Below are positions 7,750 through 14,864 of a DNA stretch of 64,000 nt, piece after piece; positions within the stretch are counted from its first letter, which is position 1, and each line of letters starts with the position of its first letter. This DNA is from Bacillus sp. ISL-55 (lineage in GTDB: Bacteria; Bacillota; Bacilli; Bacillales; Cytobacillaceae): assembly GCF_018613155.1 (NCBI RefSeq), contig NZ_JAGGQU010000013.1, positions 1 through 64,000 on the forward strand. Direction: 5' to 3'. Made by a program: the position numbers and the translations under genes. A model generated the notes under the pieces. It was not told where the DNA came from. It saw nothing but the letters and a program-made list of their open reading frames with translations, and ran no database searches.

Positions 7750-9165
7750 TCACCTCCCAGATTTAAATTTCTTTAATTCTTCTTCAAGCTTTTTCTTTTC
7801 TATTTCAAAATCAGGATCCACATCTGCAGCATTTTTTTGCTGCTCAGGTTCACCGTCGGTCTTTTTACCAAACCAATCGGGCAAAACCTCTTTACGGACA
7901 GGCTTCCTTTTTCCAGATGATGAAGAAGGTGCTTTTTTCCCTTCTGCCCATTCAAGATACTGCCTGTGCTCGCTTTTAGCCAGCTGCATTGCATCCCTGA
8001 CGGTCGATATTTTTTTCCTGGACCAGTGGCTGGCAATCTTTTCAATATAACCCTTTGCCAGCTTCATATCCGTTTTGAGCATAACATATTGAACTAAAAC
8101 ATTCACGACTCCCGGAAGCAGCTTTTGCTTGAACATCACCTCTTCGATGATCTGTAAGTCTGCCTTCGATGGTTCCGCTCCGCCAGACAGGTCAATCAAA
8201 AGCTGGCGTGGGGATGTTTTTTCGAAATAAAGCACCAATTCCTCTTCCTGTGTTTTCGGCTTCTCGATACCAGCTTTTTGCTGGAGAGGCTGGGTCCGGT
8301 CCAGCAGTGCCGGAAGCTGATCCTGGTGTTCAAACTGATACCAGTCACGAGCGGCCTTTCGAAGTTCCTCTATATCTATATCGTTATCTGTATTTACCGC
8401 ACTCAAAACGATGTTCTTCATCTTCAGGGCATCAATACCATATAGGAAGGCAAGATTGCTGATTGCTTCCTTAACCTTGGATGTAAATGCTTTTTTAGGT
8501 ATGAGTGATTCCTGCAGCCCTCCCAAAAGCAAATCAAAGTTGAACTCTGCAGGGTCAATCTGTATTTTGGAAGTTTCTCCTCTGCCGATAAAGGAATTCC
8601 CTTCCTCCACCTTAAGGTCGGCAGCTGAATCTTCATTATGCATTAGTGCCTGAGTCGGTACAGACAAGAACACATCCTGGAATGCCTTCGTAATCTCCTC
8701 ATATCCGGTCTCTGATTCAGCAGTTTTATCGCTGAAAAATCGTTTAAGCCGCAAAAATTGGTTCTTGCCGACTTTTCGATACAAATAGACATTCAACATG
8801 CCATCTAGGAAAAATTGTTCAGGAGTCAAAGGCGGCTGCAGTTCATAAATAAATGAACGGCCTTCCTCGCTATTTTTCACATAGGTCTTCAACAACCCCA
8901 TGCCTTCGAGCTTTTGGCGAGCCTGGTAAATATCCTTAAGGTTCATGTCCATGATTGTCATCAAGTTATGGTGTGTGACAGGCTGTGACCAAAGCCGGTT
9001 TTCTTCCAGCTCTGCCCATAAGGTCATATAAAGGCTTAAGCAAGCTGGCCCAATCAAAGGCTGGTACAAGAAAGTGAGCACCTTGCGATCGTAGTCATGC
9101 AATAAACCACCTGATGCAACAATATATTGGTCTACAGGCAAAGTCTCTTGCCAATGCTGAGCCAT
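7750..9165 (-). CDS. dnaB: Replication initiation and membrane attachment protein DnaB
   Basis: A 471-residue protein (472 in B. subtilis) of the DnaB/DnaD family: an N-terminal winged-helix region (DYDRKVLTFLYQPLIGPACL), two DnaD-like domains and a charged Lys/Glu-rich tail. It acts with DnaD and DnaI in loading the replicative helicase at oriC and at restarted forks. The ATG at 9165 follows GGAGGGAA; the extra 11 residues of the longer ORF have no ribosome site. It forms an operon with dnaI. Confidence 0.96.
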   Translation of the reverse strand: MAQHWQETLPVDQYIVASGGLLHDYDRKVLTFLYQPLIGPACLSLYMTLWAELEENRLWSQPVTHHNLMTIMDMNLKDIYQARQKLEGMGLLKTYVKNSEEGRSFIYELQPPLTPEQFFLDGMLNVYLYRKVGKNQFLRLKRFFSDKTAESETGYEEITKAFQDVFLSVPTQALMHNEDSAADLKVEEGNSFIGRGETSKIQIDPAEFNFDLLLGGLQESLIPKKAFTSKVKEAISNLAFLYGIDALKMKNIVLSAVNTDNDIDIEELRKAARDWYQFEHQDQLPALLDRTQPLQQKAGIEKPKTQEEELVLYFEKTSPRQLLIDLSGGAEPSKADLQIIEEVMFKQKLLPGVVNVLVQYVMLKTDMKLAKGYIEKIASHWSRKKISTVRDAMQLAKSEHRQYLEWAEGKKAPSSSSGKRKPVRKEVLPDWFGKKTDGEPEQQKNAADVDPDFEIEKKKLEEELKKFKSGR

Positions 9166-9261
9166 CCTATTCCCTCCATTCTGAATCAATAAGTACACTT
9201 CATGTTAAGGCTCTCTACCATCGAATTCAAACCTCTAGTGAAATTCTAAAAAAGCCTTAAA

Positions 9262-9287
9262 AAGAGCTGAAGTTCCCTTCAGCTCTT
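9262..9287 (-). terminator. Terminator after nrdR
   Basis: An AAGAGCTGAAG/CTTCAGCTCTT hairpin followed on the minus strand by TTTTT separates nrdR from dnaB. Confidence 0.8.
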
Positions 9288-9322
9288 CAGGATTTTTCCA
9301 GGAGTCAACCGGACCCCAATTG

Positions 9323-9784
9323 TTATGACTGCTCTTTTTTCAACAACTCTTTCAATTCATCAATAAAGACATTGATATCCTTAAACTGTCGGTAAACTGA
9401 CGCGAACCGGACATAGGCGACTTCATCAATCTTAGCCAGCCTGTCCATCACCATTTCTCCAACGGCATCGCTCTTTACTTCAGAAACTCCATGGCTTCGA
9501 AGTTCTTTTTCTACTTCGGAAACCAAATCCTCGAGTTCTTTCAAAGCGACAGGCCGCTTTTCACATGCTTTTATTAAACCGCGAAGGAGTTTTTCCCGAT
9601 TGAACTCTTCACGAGTACCTTCTTTTTTCACGACAATCAAAGGAATTTCTTCAACCTTCTCGAAGGTGGTAAAGCGAAATCCGCAAGCTTCGCATTCGCG
9701 TCTGCGTCGAATTGATCGGCTATCGTCAACCGGTCTTGAATCAAGAACCCGGGTAGAGTTATTTTGGCAAGTTGGACATTTCAT
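9323..9784 (-). CDS. nrdR: Transcriptional repressor NrdR
   Basis: A 153-residue protein with a four-Cys zinc ribbon (C3, C6, C31, C34; CPTC...CEAC) followed by an ATP-cone domain (about 49-139). It senses ATP/dATP and represses ribonucleotide reductase operons by binding NrdR boxes. Start at 9784: GGAGCTGAT precedes this ATG and the protein begins MKCPTC as in all NrdR. No ribonucleotide reductase genes are in the window. It is next to dnaB-dnaI, as in B. subtilis. Confidence 0.96.
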   Translation of the reverse strand: MKCPTCQNNSTRVLDSRPVDDSRSIRRRRECEACGFRFTTFEKVEEIPLIVVKKEGTREEFNREKLLRGLIKACEKRPVALKELEDLVSEVEKELRSHGVSEVKSDAVGEMVMDRLAKIDEVAYVRFASVYRQFKDINVFIDELKELLKKEQS

Positions 9785-9910
9785 TTCGATCAGCTCCGAA
9801 TATTTTGAAATATAGTATGAGCGAAGGACCATTCGCTTGTTCCACCAATACGTCCATAAGCATTATCCTAGTATTATCTTATAAAAAAGATGGTGATGGG
9901 ACAAGAGGAA

Positions 9911-10315
9911 CTATTGCTTTCCATACTTGCCTGAACCAATAAACGGGTGTGTGGAGTCCAGTTTCTCATAAATCTTCACCAGCTCCTGCTTCAAAGTCGG
10001 GTTGATGCCTGCCAGTGAAAACTTTTCAGTAGAGATATGTAGGTCGACTGCGGTCTCAAATGGTTTTGTAGTAATAACTGTGGCCGTTAAAAAAGCAGAC
10101 ATCTTCCCCTTTAATTCGGCTGATATTTCTCCATGTTCTTTTGAAACACTCGTTATCTTAAACAAAGGGTCAGCCTTCAGCAAGTCTTCGACCGTCTGGA
10201 ACATCTGGTTAAAGTTCGTTTTATAATAACGGGTCTTCAGCTGCTCATCCCTATTATTTTCACTTGTTCCACTGAATTTTTCGTACCGTCCTGTTATGGA
10301 TTTTAATAGTGACAT
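9911..10315 (-). CDS. Conserved hypothetical cytosolic protein
   Basis: A 134-residue soluble protein with no signal peptide or membrane helix. The central part alternates hydrophobic and polar residues (ISAELKGKMSAFLTATVITT), suggesting beta strands, and it ends in a short polar tail. I do not recognise a named family. The ATG at 10315 has a strong GGAGG 7 nt upstream; a TTG one codon earlier is possible. It stands alone between nrdR and speD. Confidence 0.6.
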   Translation of the reverse strand: MSLLKSITGRYEKFSGTSENNRDEQLKTRYYKTNFNQMFQTVEDLLKADPLFKITSVSKEHGEISAELKGKMSAFLTATVITTKPFETAVDLHISTEKFSLAGINPTLKQELVKIYEKLDSTHPFIGSGKYGKQ

Positions 10316-10375
10316 CAAAAATCCTCCTGCAAGTTATTTCTATTATCATTCTACCGTATTTTACAGCAAAATAAA

Positions 10376-10399
10376 AAGAGGTGTATCGCTACACCTCTT
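10376..10399 (-). terminator. Terminator after speD
   Basis: A perfect 10-bp stem AAGAGGTGTA/TACACCTCTT with a 4-nt loop, followed on the minus strand by a T-rich run. Confidence 0.85.
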
Positions 10400-10418
10400 G
10401 TGAATTTTCATATTTTCA

Positions 10419-10799
10419 TTATAGAGCTTTAGCTTGTGCTTGCTTCACATGCACAGGACCCATGCCGCGTGGAATTTCGATATTCTCACGAGTTTGAGCG
10501 CCAAGAGCTTCTGCAATATAGTCAGCTGCAATGTTAGGATTCAGATCACCGCAAGTGTAAACATCGATGCTGGCGTATCCGTGTTCCGGGAAGCTGTGAA
10601 TAGTTAAATGAGATTCAGAAATAATGACAACTCCACTTACACCCTGTGGCGCAAATTTGTGGAAAGCCACTTCGCGGATTTCAGCACCTGATTTCAATGC
10701 TGCTCCAACAAAAGTTTGTTCAATAAAATCCATATCATTCAATTTTTCAAAATCGCAACCCCAAAGTTCAGAAATTACATGACGACCCATTGTTTCCAT
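10419..10799 (-). CDS. speD: S-adenosylmethionine decarboxylase proenzyme
   Basis: A 126-residue prokaryotic AdoMetDC, identical in length to B. subtilis SpeD. The proenzyme self-cleaves before Ser63 (SESHLTIHS) to give the pyruvoyl group; His68 and the Cys in [10 protein letters not shown] are the other conserved catalytic residues. It makes decarboxylated AdoMet, the aminopropyl donor for spermidine. The ATG at 10799 follows GAGGGGG; a TTG two codons earlier is less well spaced. It has its own promoter and a ~137-nt leader, and a terminator separates it from gapB. Confidence 0.97.
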   Translation of the reverse strand: METMGRHVISELWGCDFEKLNDMDFIEQTFVGAALKSGAEIREVAFHKFAPQGVSGVVIISESHLTIHSFPEHGYASIDVYTCGDLNPNIAADYIAEALGAQTRENIEIPRGMGPVHVKQAQAKAL

Positions 10800-10873
10800 A
10801 TTCAATTTCCCCCTCTAACAATATTAGAATGAATTTCTTTGCTTCAATGGTATCTTAACTACCACGGGGGAAA

Positions 10874-10897
10874 GTTAGTCCAGAGAGGTCCTAACCC
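10874..10897 (-). promoter_or_regulatory. Hairpin in the speD leader
   Basis: GTTAG pairs with CTAAC, and inner CC with GG, in the 137-nt untranslated leader of speD. No terminator-like T run follows. Role unknown. Confidence 0.35.
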
Positions 10898-10942
10898 TTT
10901 AAGTAGCCAATTGGTACCGTTATTAAGAAGTTCACGATGACT

Positions 10943-10971
10943 AGTATACTTTGTTTATATTTTTTTTGCAA
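10943..10971 (-). promoter_or_regulatory. Sigma-A promoter of speD
   Basis: TTGCAA (10971-10966) and TATACT (10948-10943) with a 17-bp A/T-rich spacer. Confidence 0.78.
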
Positions 10972-11136
10972 CACATGGAAACAAATTTTTTTCATGATTT
11001 TTATGCTTCGATTTTTATAGTTTGGGAGATAGCTATTCTATAGGCTTTTAGGGGGGATCCAGCTATAAAAACTGTCGGGTTTTTTACCTGGGGATCGGCT
11101 GCAAAGTTATATGAAAATAAGGTATGTAATACAGAC

Positions 11137-11174
11137 AAAACAAAAAGCTTGCCGGTAAGCAAGCTTTTTGTTTT
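11137..11174 (-). terminator. Terminator after gapB
   Basis: A 16-bp stem AAAACAAAAAGCTTGC/GCAAGCTTTTTGTTTT with a 6-nt loop, just after the gapB stop. Confidence 0.9.
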
Positions 11175-11181
11175 ATGAAAA

Positions 11182-12219
11182 TTACCCTACTCTTACCGTT
11201 GCTGAATTGGAATTAAACATTGCCTGGGCAACATGCTTTGTCAGGTCTACAACCCGGCTTGAATATCCCCACTCATTGTCATACCATGCAAGAACCTTTA
11301 CTTTGTTGGCACCGATGACCATTGTAGACAGGCCATCAATGATTGCAGAATGTTCATTGGTATTAAAGTCGATTGAAACAAGGGGATCTGTTGTGATATC
11401 AAGGACGCCCTTGAGCCTTCCTTTAGATGCTGAATAGAACGCGTCGTTTATTTCGTCCACGGTTACCTCACGCTTCAGGTCGACAACCAGGTCAACTAGT
11501 GAGACGTTTGGAGTCGGTACCCTTAGCGCCATACCATGCAGTTTTCCTTTAAGCTGTGGCAGCACAAGTGAAAGTGCCTTAGCTGCCCCAGTTGATGTTG
11601 GAATGATGGATTGCCCGCAAGAACGCGCCCTGCGCAAATCCTTGTGAGGGTTATCGATATTATTCTGGTCATTTGTATAAGCATGCACAGTGGTCATCAA
11701 ACCATTTTCGATACCGAAAGTATCGTCCAGCACTTTCGCAACCGGTGCAAGGCAGTTTGTTGTGCAAGATGCATTCGAAATGATATCATGCACTTCAATA
11801 TTTAATGCGCTTTCATTTACTCCCATCACGATAGTGATATCCTCATTAGTGCCTGGTGCTGTCAAAATGACCTTCTTTGCGCCAGCATCAAGATGAGGTG
11901 CAGCCTTTTCACGGGAATTGAACTTTCCAGTAGCTTCTATGACAATATCAATCTTCATGTCCTTCCATGGAAGCTCGGCAGGATTTCGGTTGCTTAATAG
12001 TTTAACTGTTTTTCCGTTGACAACAAGATGATCATCAGCCGGAATGACTTCTCCAGCAAATTGTCCATGAGTGGAATCATATTTTATTAAATGCGCCAGT
12101 GTTTCAGCTGGGTAGCTCGCATTAATCGCTACAACCTCAAGATTTTCTTCAAGAATGGCTCTTCTGAACACCATTCTTCCAATTCTCCCAAAACCGTTAA
12201 TCGCAATTCTCGCCTTCAT
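11182..12219 (-). CDS. gapB: NADP-preferring glyceraldehyde-3-phosphate dehydrogenase GapB
   Basis: A 345-residue GAPDH with the Rossmann start INGFGRIGR, catalytic Cys152 (NASCTTNC) and His179 (TVHAYTNDQ). After the second strand it reads INASYPAETLAHL, lacking the Asp that binds NAD ribose in glycolytic GapA, which marks the gluconeogenic NADP-linked GapB. It runs 1,3-bisphosphoglycerate to glyceraldehyde-3-phosphate during growth on TCA intermediates. Two CcpN-type operators lie just upstream, so glycolytic repression is expected. The ATG follows GGAAGGGG. Confidence 0.96.
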   Translation of the reverse strand: MKARIAINGFGRIGRMVFRRAILEENLEVVAINASYPAETLAHLIKYDSTHGQFAGEVIPADDHLVVNGKTVKLLSNRNPAELPWKDMKIDIVIEATGKFNSREKAAPHLDAGAKKVILTAPGTNEDITIVMGVNESALNIEVHDIISNASCTTNCLAPVAKVLDDTFGIENGLMTTVHAYTNDQNNIDNPHKDLRRARSCGQSIIPTSTGAAKALSLVLPQLKGKLHGMALRVPTPNVSLVDLVVDLKREVTVDEINDAFYSASKGRLKGVLDITTDPLVSIDFNTNEHSAIIDGLSTMVIGANKVKVLAWYDNEWGYSSRVVDLTKHVAQAMFNSNSATVRVG

Positions 12220-12239
12220 TGTACGGCCCCTTCCGAATT

Positions 12240-12284
12240 AGTGTTATACTTAATAACCCCTTTGCATGGTATTAGTATAACATA
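12240..12284. promoter_or_regulatory. Pair of CcpN-type operators upstream of gapB
   Basis: On the minus strand 12284-12274 reads TATGTTATACT, an exact match to the CcpN consensus TRTGHYATAYW. On the plus strand 12240-12250 reads AGTGTTATACT, 10 of 11. They face each other 23 bp apart, 20-55 bp upstream of the start codon and over the promoter. In B. subtilis CcpN represses gapB and pckA in the presence of glucose. Confidence 0.75.
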
Positions 12285-12384
12285 TTAAATTTTATTTGTG
12301 ATAAATAAATGCACACAATTAAAATTTAAAATAATTCTGATAATAATATTCATTTAGAGGTAAATTTAATGGCCCACCAGAAAT

Positions 12385-12590
12385 GAGTCAGTTCATTTCA
12401 GAACAAAAGCGCAAACGACTCGTTCAGCCCCGACAAGCGCTGCCCGCCTATAACGCCACATCCTGTGGCTGGCGGGTCTGCACGTCCTGTGCCTCAGAGG
12501 GCCGACCGGTGAAGTCGTTCTTTGACTTCATTGGGCGGCTCGAAGCGACTCGAGGGGCTAGGCGCTGGAGCTGGATTATGAAAACCACAA
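12385..12590. repeat. Family A palindromic intergenic repeat, copy 1
   Basis: A GC-rich block holding CAGCCCCGACAAGCGCT, GAAGTC...GACTTC arms and CTCGAGGGGCTAGGCGCT, with a nested CCCGCC/GGCGGG and GCCACA/TGTGGC hairpin. Related copies lie at 18.0 and 62.5 kb. It fills most of the gap between gapB and coaE; the ORF across it is an artefact. Confidence 0.8.
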
Positions 12591-12633
12591 GCATTTATCC
12601 ACACCTAAATACATTTATAATTTTCTTTAAGAA

Positions 12634-12657
12634 CAAAAAAAGAGCCTACTCGGCTCT
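12634..12657 (-). terminator. Terminator at coaE stop
   Basis: AGAGCC/GGCTCT stem then a run of T on the minus strand, overlapping the last codons of coaE. Confidence 0.8.
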
Positions 12658-13254
12658 TAAGATTTCCCATTTAATTAGTATTTCCATCAGTTGCTGCTTC
12701 GATTGCACGACGCTGCCGCTGTTATCAATTACTGCGTCTGCCAATCTGACTTTATCTTTCAGTGGCATTTGTGAATTGATCCTAGAAGATGCTTCTTCTT
12801 CTGAGAACCCGTTCCGCTTCATCAGTCTTTCCAACTGGGTTTGCTCATCCACATATACCACGATGATTTTTTCGACCAGTCCTGTCAGCTTGCTTTCAAA
12901 CAATAGCGGAATATCCAGTACAACGGCTTTTTCATTCGCCTCTTCAGCTTTCGCTCTCTTCTCTGCCATCCGTTCCCTTACTGCTGGATGGACAATCGAA
13001 TTTAACAGCAAGCGCTTTTCTTCATTGTTAAAGATGATTTCCCCCAACTTAGGGCGGTTTATCAAACCGTCATCTCCTAAAATTCCTTGGCCAAAATGGC
13101 TGACAATATCATTGTATGCTTTTTCTCCTGGCTCCACAGCAAGCCTGGCCTCGATATCTGCATCGATCACCGTGATGCCAATGTCAGTGAACATGGCTGA
13201 TATCGTGCTTTTTCCGCTTGCTATACCTCCTGTCAATCCGATAACTAATGACAT
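12646..13254 (-). CDS. coaE: Dephospho-CoA kinase
   Basis: A 202-residue P-loop kinase with Walker [13 protein letters not shown] (residues 6-17) and the family motifs VIDADIEAR and [10 protein letters not shown]. It phosphorylates the 3'-hydroxyl of dephospho-CoA, the last step of CoA synthesis. It lies 25 nt after ytaF in the conserved polA-mutM-ytaF-coaE order. The terminator is built into its 3' end. Confidence 0.96.
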   Translation of the reverse strand: MSLVIGLTGGIASGKSTISAMFTDIGITVIDADIEARLAVEPGEKAYNDIVSHFGQGILGDDGLINRPKLGEIIFNNEEKRLLLNSIVHPAVRERMAEKRAKAEEANEKAVVLDIPLLFESKLTGLVEKIIVVYVDEQTQLERLMKRNGFSEEEASSRINSQMPLKDKVRLADAVIDNSGSVVQSKQQLMEILIKWEILRAE

Positions 13255-13279
13255 CCCATTTTATCCTTTCAAGGGGCTG

Positions 13280-13912
13280 TTAAATTTTCATCAACCCAAT
13301 TATGATCAATAATATTCCCGGTACAAAAGAAAATCTTTGCATCCATCCGCTCTCCGAAAAATAACTTCCCATCCTCATCCCTGCATACACAAATAATGAA
13401 CTCATGCAGGCAACTGTCAAGGCCAGATATCCTGGAGAGAATCCTAAAAACGCCGCCCCTACCCCTGCACCAAATGCATCAAGCGACAGGGCAAGCCCGA
13501 GCATGACAGCTTCAATTCCATTGATTGTACCTGAACGGTCAAAATCCGCTGTCATTGGTTTTTTCAGAATATTGATGACGATACCAAGCGATTTGATTTC
13601 TAGATTAAGGATTATTTTTTCGTGACAGAGCAATTCTGTTTTGTCTTCGCGGAAAAATTGGAACAGCACCCATCCGCCTAAAACGATCAAGACAGCGCCA
13701 CCCAGTGTCTCTGCCATTCCTGGTGAAAAAAAGCTCTCAAGAAAATGCCCGATCATCATGGCTGCCATCAGGACGACAGCCGAACAAACGGCTATTACAG
13801 CAATCGATTTAATCGGGATCTTCATCTTCCGCAATCCATACGTTAATCCTACACTGAAACTGTCAAGACTGACAGCGAATGCAAGTAAAAGCAGCGAGAT
13901 TGTTTGTGCCAT
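13280..13912 (-). CDS. ytaF: Sporulation membrane protein YtaF
   Basis: A 210-residue protein with about six membrane helices arranged as two related halves, each starting with a SLDSF/SLDAFGAG motif, as in MntP-like manganese exporters. B. subtilis YtaF has the same size and sits between mutM and coaE; it is annotated as a sporulation membrane protein. The transport substrate is not proven. The start follows AGGAAGGAG. Confidence 0.9.
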   Translation of the reverse strand: MAQTISLLLLAFAVSLDSFSVGLTYGLRKMKIPIKSIAVIAVCSAVVLMAAMMIGHFLESFFSPGMAETLGGAVLIVLGGWVLFQFFREDKTELLCHEKIILNLEIKSLGIVINILKKPMTADFDRSGTINGIEAVMLGLALSLDAFGAGVGAAFLGFSPGYLALTVACMSSLFVYAGMRMGSYFSESGWMQRFSFVPGILLIIIGLMKI

Positions 13913-13994
13913 AAACTGAGCTCCTTCCTGTCAATCGCTACGTTAGTATATGGAAGGAGCCCAGTTATGGTGAGAAAATCAACATGTCATTATT

Positions 13995-14825
13995 TTATTT
14001 AAGTTTCTGGCACGACGGGCAATAATGGGTACCACGTCCTCCTACAACGGTTTTCTCCAATGGAGTGCTGCAAACCTTGCAGGGTTCACCCTTGCGTCCA
14101 TATGCATAAAGCTGAAGCTGGAACATGCCAATCTGTCCTTGTGAGTTCACATAGGAACGGATTGTGCTCCCACCTTTCTCGACAGCTTCAGACAGAGTGC
14201 TGACTATTTCCTTATAAAGCACTGCCTCCTCATCTGGAGTCAGGGAATTAGCAATTCTTTCGGGATGGATCTTTGCCCGGAAAAGTGCCTCATCAACATA
14301 GATATTTCCCAGGCCAACAAGGATTTTTTGGTCAAGCAGTGCCGGCTTAATTTTTCTATTGGTTTTTTTTAGTTTTTCAGACAGCCATTCCACTGAAAAA
14401 TCTTCTGAAAAAGGTTCCGGACCTAAATCGGCAAGAGGCTGCGTTTCAAACTCTTTCCCTTTTTCATAAAGGTGCATCGTGCCGAATTTCCTGACATCCT
14501 TGTAGCGCAATTCTGTGCCATCGGTAAAATGGAAAATGACATGCGTATGCTTATCCACAGGTTCATCCGTATTGAACACACCATATTTCCCTTCCATCCT
14601 TAAGTGGGAAACGAGCGCGAAATATTCCGTGTAAAGGATCAGGAATTTCCCCCTCCGGCCAACATTTTTTATCGTCTGACCTTTCAATGCATCGTTGAAC
14701 TGCTCGACCTCATTTGGAAGCTTAATCATTTTTGGCCAAAAAACAGAGACTTCTTTAATTTTTTTGCCTATTGTCAGAACCTCTAATGTCCGTCTGACGG
14801 TTTCGACCTCTGGTAGTTCAGGCAT
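13995..14825 (-). CDS. mutM: Formamidopyrimidine-DNA glycosylase
   Basis: A 276-residue Fpg, identical in length to B. subtilis MutM. After Met removal Pro2 is the nucleophile and Glu3 the acid (MPELPEVETVRR); LVGLGNIYVDEALF is the helix-two-turn-helix motif and the C-terminus has the zinc finger CKVC...CPSC. It excises 8-oxoguanine and FaPy and nicks the abasic site. The ATG at 14825 is fixed by the need for MPELPE; the 12 upstream residues of the longer ORF are not part of it. It lies 39 nt after polA, a repair operon. Confidence 0.97.
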   Translation of the reverse strand: MPELPEVETVRRTLEVLTIGKKIKEVSVFWPKMIKLPNEVEQFNDALKGQTIKNVGRRGKFLILYTEYFALVSHLRMEGKYGVFNTDEPVDKHTHVIFHFTDGTELRYKDVRKFGTMHLYEKGKEFETQPLADLGPEPFSEDFSVEWLSEKLKKTNRKIKPALLDQKILVGLGNIYVDEALFRAKIHPERIANSLTPDEEAVLYKEIVSTLSEAVEKGGSTIRSYVNSQGQIGMFQLQLYAYGRKGEPCKVCSTPLEKTVVGGRGTHYCPSCQKLK

Positions 14826-14864
14826 TTTATCCCGCCTTTCTCTGTAAAAACCATGTTGCAAATG

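Noticed and set aside
11041-11100. GATCCCC repeats upstream of speD as a riboswitch
   Set aside because: Only short imperfect repeats; they lie upstream of the predicted speD start and match no known motif.
12383-13312. 309-codon ORF on the plus strand
   Set aside because: It runs through a Family A repeat and then antisense to coaE; it is a shadow frame.
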